A DNA stretch of 64,000 bases, from NCBI GenBank assembly GCA_013127575.1, contig CP053418.1:4836001-4900000 (forward strand). The letters are read 5' to 3'. Under the pieces are notes generated by a model. It was not told where the DNA came from, ran no database searches, and worked only from the letters and a program-made list of their open reading frames with translations. This document shows positions 63,647 to 64,000 of this stretch, in pieces. Made by a program: the position numbers and the translations under genes. The stretch comes from Ramlibacter terrae. GTDB lineage: Bacteria; Pseudomonadota; Gammaproteobacteria; Burkholderiales; Burkholderiaceae_C. Position 1 is the first letter of the stretch; each line of letters opens with the position of its first letter.

Positions 63647-64000
63647 TCAGCGCTTGGGAATGTCGAGGCCGCGCACCACGGCAGGCCGCGCCACGAAGGT
63701 CTCCAGTACGCGCGCCACTTCCTTGAACTGCGCGAAGCCGACCAGTTCGCCCGCACCGTAGAACCCCACCGGGTTGCGCACCCACGGAAAGATCGCGATG
63801 TCGGCGATGCCGTATGCGTCACCGACCATCCATGCGCGGCCCTTCAGGTGCATGTCGAGCACGCCCAGCAGGCGTTTCGATTCGGCCACGTAGCGATCGC
63901 GCGGCCGCTTGTCTTCGAAGTCCTCCCCGGCGAACTTGTGAAAGAAGCCGAGCTGTCCGAACATGGGCCCCACGCCGCCCATCTGGAACATCACCCACTG
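63647..64000 (-). CDS. Glutathione transferase, C-terminal part (gene continues past the window)
   Basis: C-terminal helical domain of a YghU/YfcG-like glutathione transferase or disulfide oxidoreductase: MMFQMGGVGPMFGQLGFFHK, RYVAESKRLLGVLDMHLKGR, DAYGIADIAIFPWVRNPVGF (N-capping box with IADIAIFPW), ARPAVVRGLDIPKR. The thioredoxin-like N-terminal half lies beyond base 64000. Same strand as paaA, but separated from it by the paa promoter region. Confidence 0.88.
   Translation of the reverse strand, partial: QWVMFQMGGVGPMFGQLGFFHKFAGEDFEDKRPRDRYVAESKRLLGVLDMHLKGRAWMVGDAYGIADIAIFPWVRNPVGFYGAGELVGFAQFKEVARVLETFVARPAVVRGLDIPKR

Noticed and set aside
1..64000. Search for tRNA, rRNA, CRISPR arrays, insertion sequences and prophage genes
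   Set aside because: None recognised by eye; no transposase, integrase or repeat-spacer pattern was seen.

Overview
The window is GC-rich bacterial chromosome from a betaproteobacterium, most likely order Burkholderiales and probably Comamonadaceae. This is inferred from the five Bug-type (tripartite tricarboxylate transporter) solute receptors, the paaABCDE order, GspDE, and the many aromatic-acid and CoA-thioester genes next to TetR, LysR and GntR regulators. No tRNA, rRNA, CRISPR array or insertion sequence was seen. The longest gene-free stretch is about 220 bp.

Layout. 1-2959: 3' part of a type II secretion locus (gspD, gspE). 2956-5406 (minus): small disordered proteins, a type II haloacid dehalogenase and a short hydantoinase-B-like protein. 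5623-10012: a lipoprotein, then creD (plus) facing creBC (minus), with a TTCAC-N6-TTCAC CreB box before creD. 10042-14941: a mandelate racemase-like enolase, a PanE-like reductase, a CaiB-like CoA-transferase, a TetR regulator and a nitronate monooxygenase. 14952-22197 (plus): an eight-gene aromatic-degradation operon with CoA ligase, Bug receptor, LigA/LigB extradiol dioxygenase, two-subunit Rieske oxygenase, cis-diol dehydrogenase and meta-cleavage hydrolase. 22305-24851: a small secreted protein, a WYL regulator divergent from a LysE exporter over a perfect inverted repeat, and a secreted small protein. 24848-30909: a HutC/GntR regulator with its operator, in front of a Bug-leuC-leuD-Bug-GNAT operon, plus a DUF1028 gene. 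30950-38173: a double-HTH LysR, an MBL hydrolase, a cysteine hydrolase, a 3-hydroxyanthranilate dioxygenase-like cupin, two more Bug receptors and a YtcJ-like amidohydrolase. 38332-59099 (minus): one 20.8 kb flagellar operon, fliQ-fliR-flhB-flhA-flgF-flgG-flgA-flgH-flgI-flgB-flgC-fliE-fliF-(mini fliG)-fliH-fliI-fliJ-fliK-flgD-flgE-fliM-fliN-fliO-fliP-fliA-TPR. 59217-63555 (minus): paaABCDE (phenylacetyl-CoA epoxidase) with a TetR gene at its end and a clear promoter/operator before paaA. 63647-64000: 3' part of a glutathione transferase gene.

Quality. Many long genes are split over two or three frames by indels of one or two bases, mostly loss of a G or C in a short G/C run. Restoring one base usually restores conserved protein motifs and start/stop overlaps. 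I therefore treat these genes as intact genes in an imperfect sequence and annotate them end to end as CDS, noting the breaks.

Most noteworthy: the aromatic operon of unknown substrate, the compact flagellar operon with a 183-residue FliG substitute and no filament or motor genes in view, a two-stem-loop repeat placed twice between convergent genes, and four well-defined operator-like palindromes.
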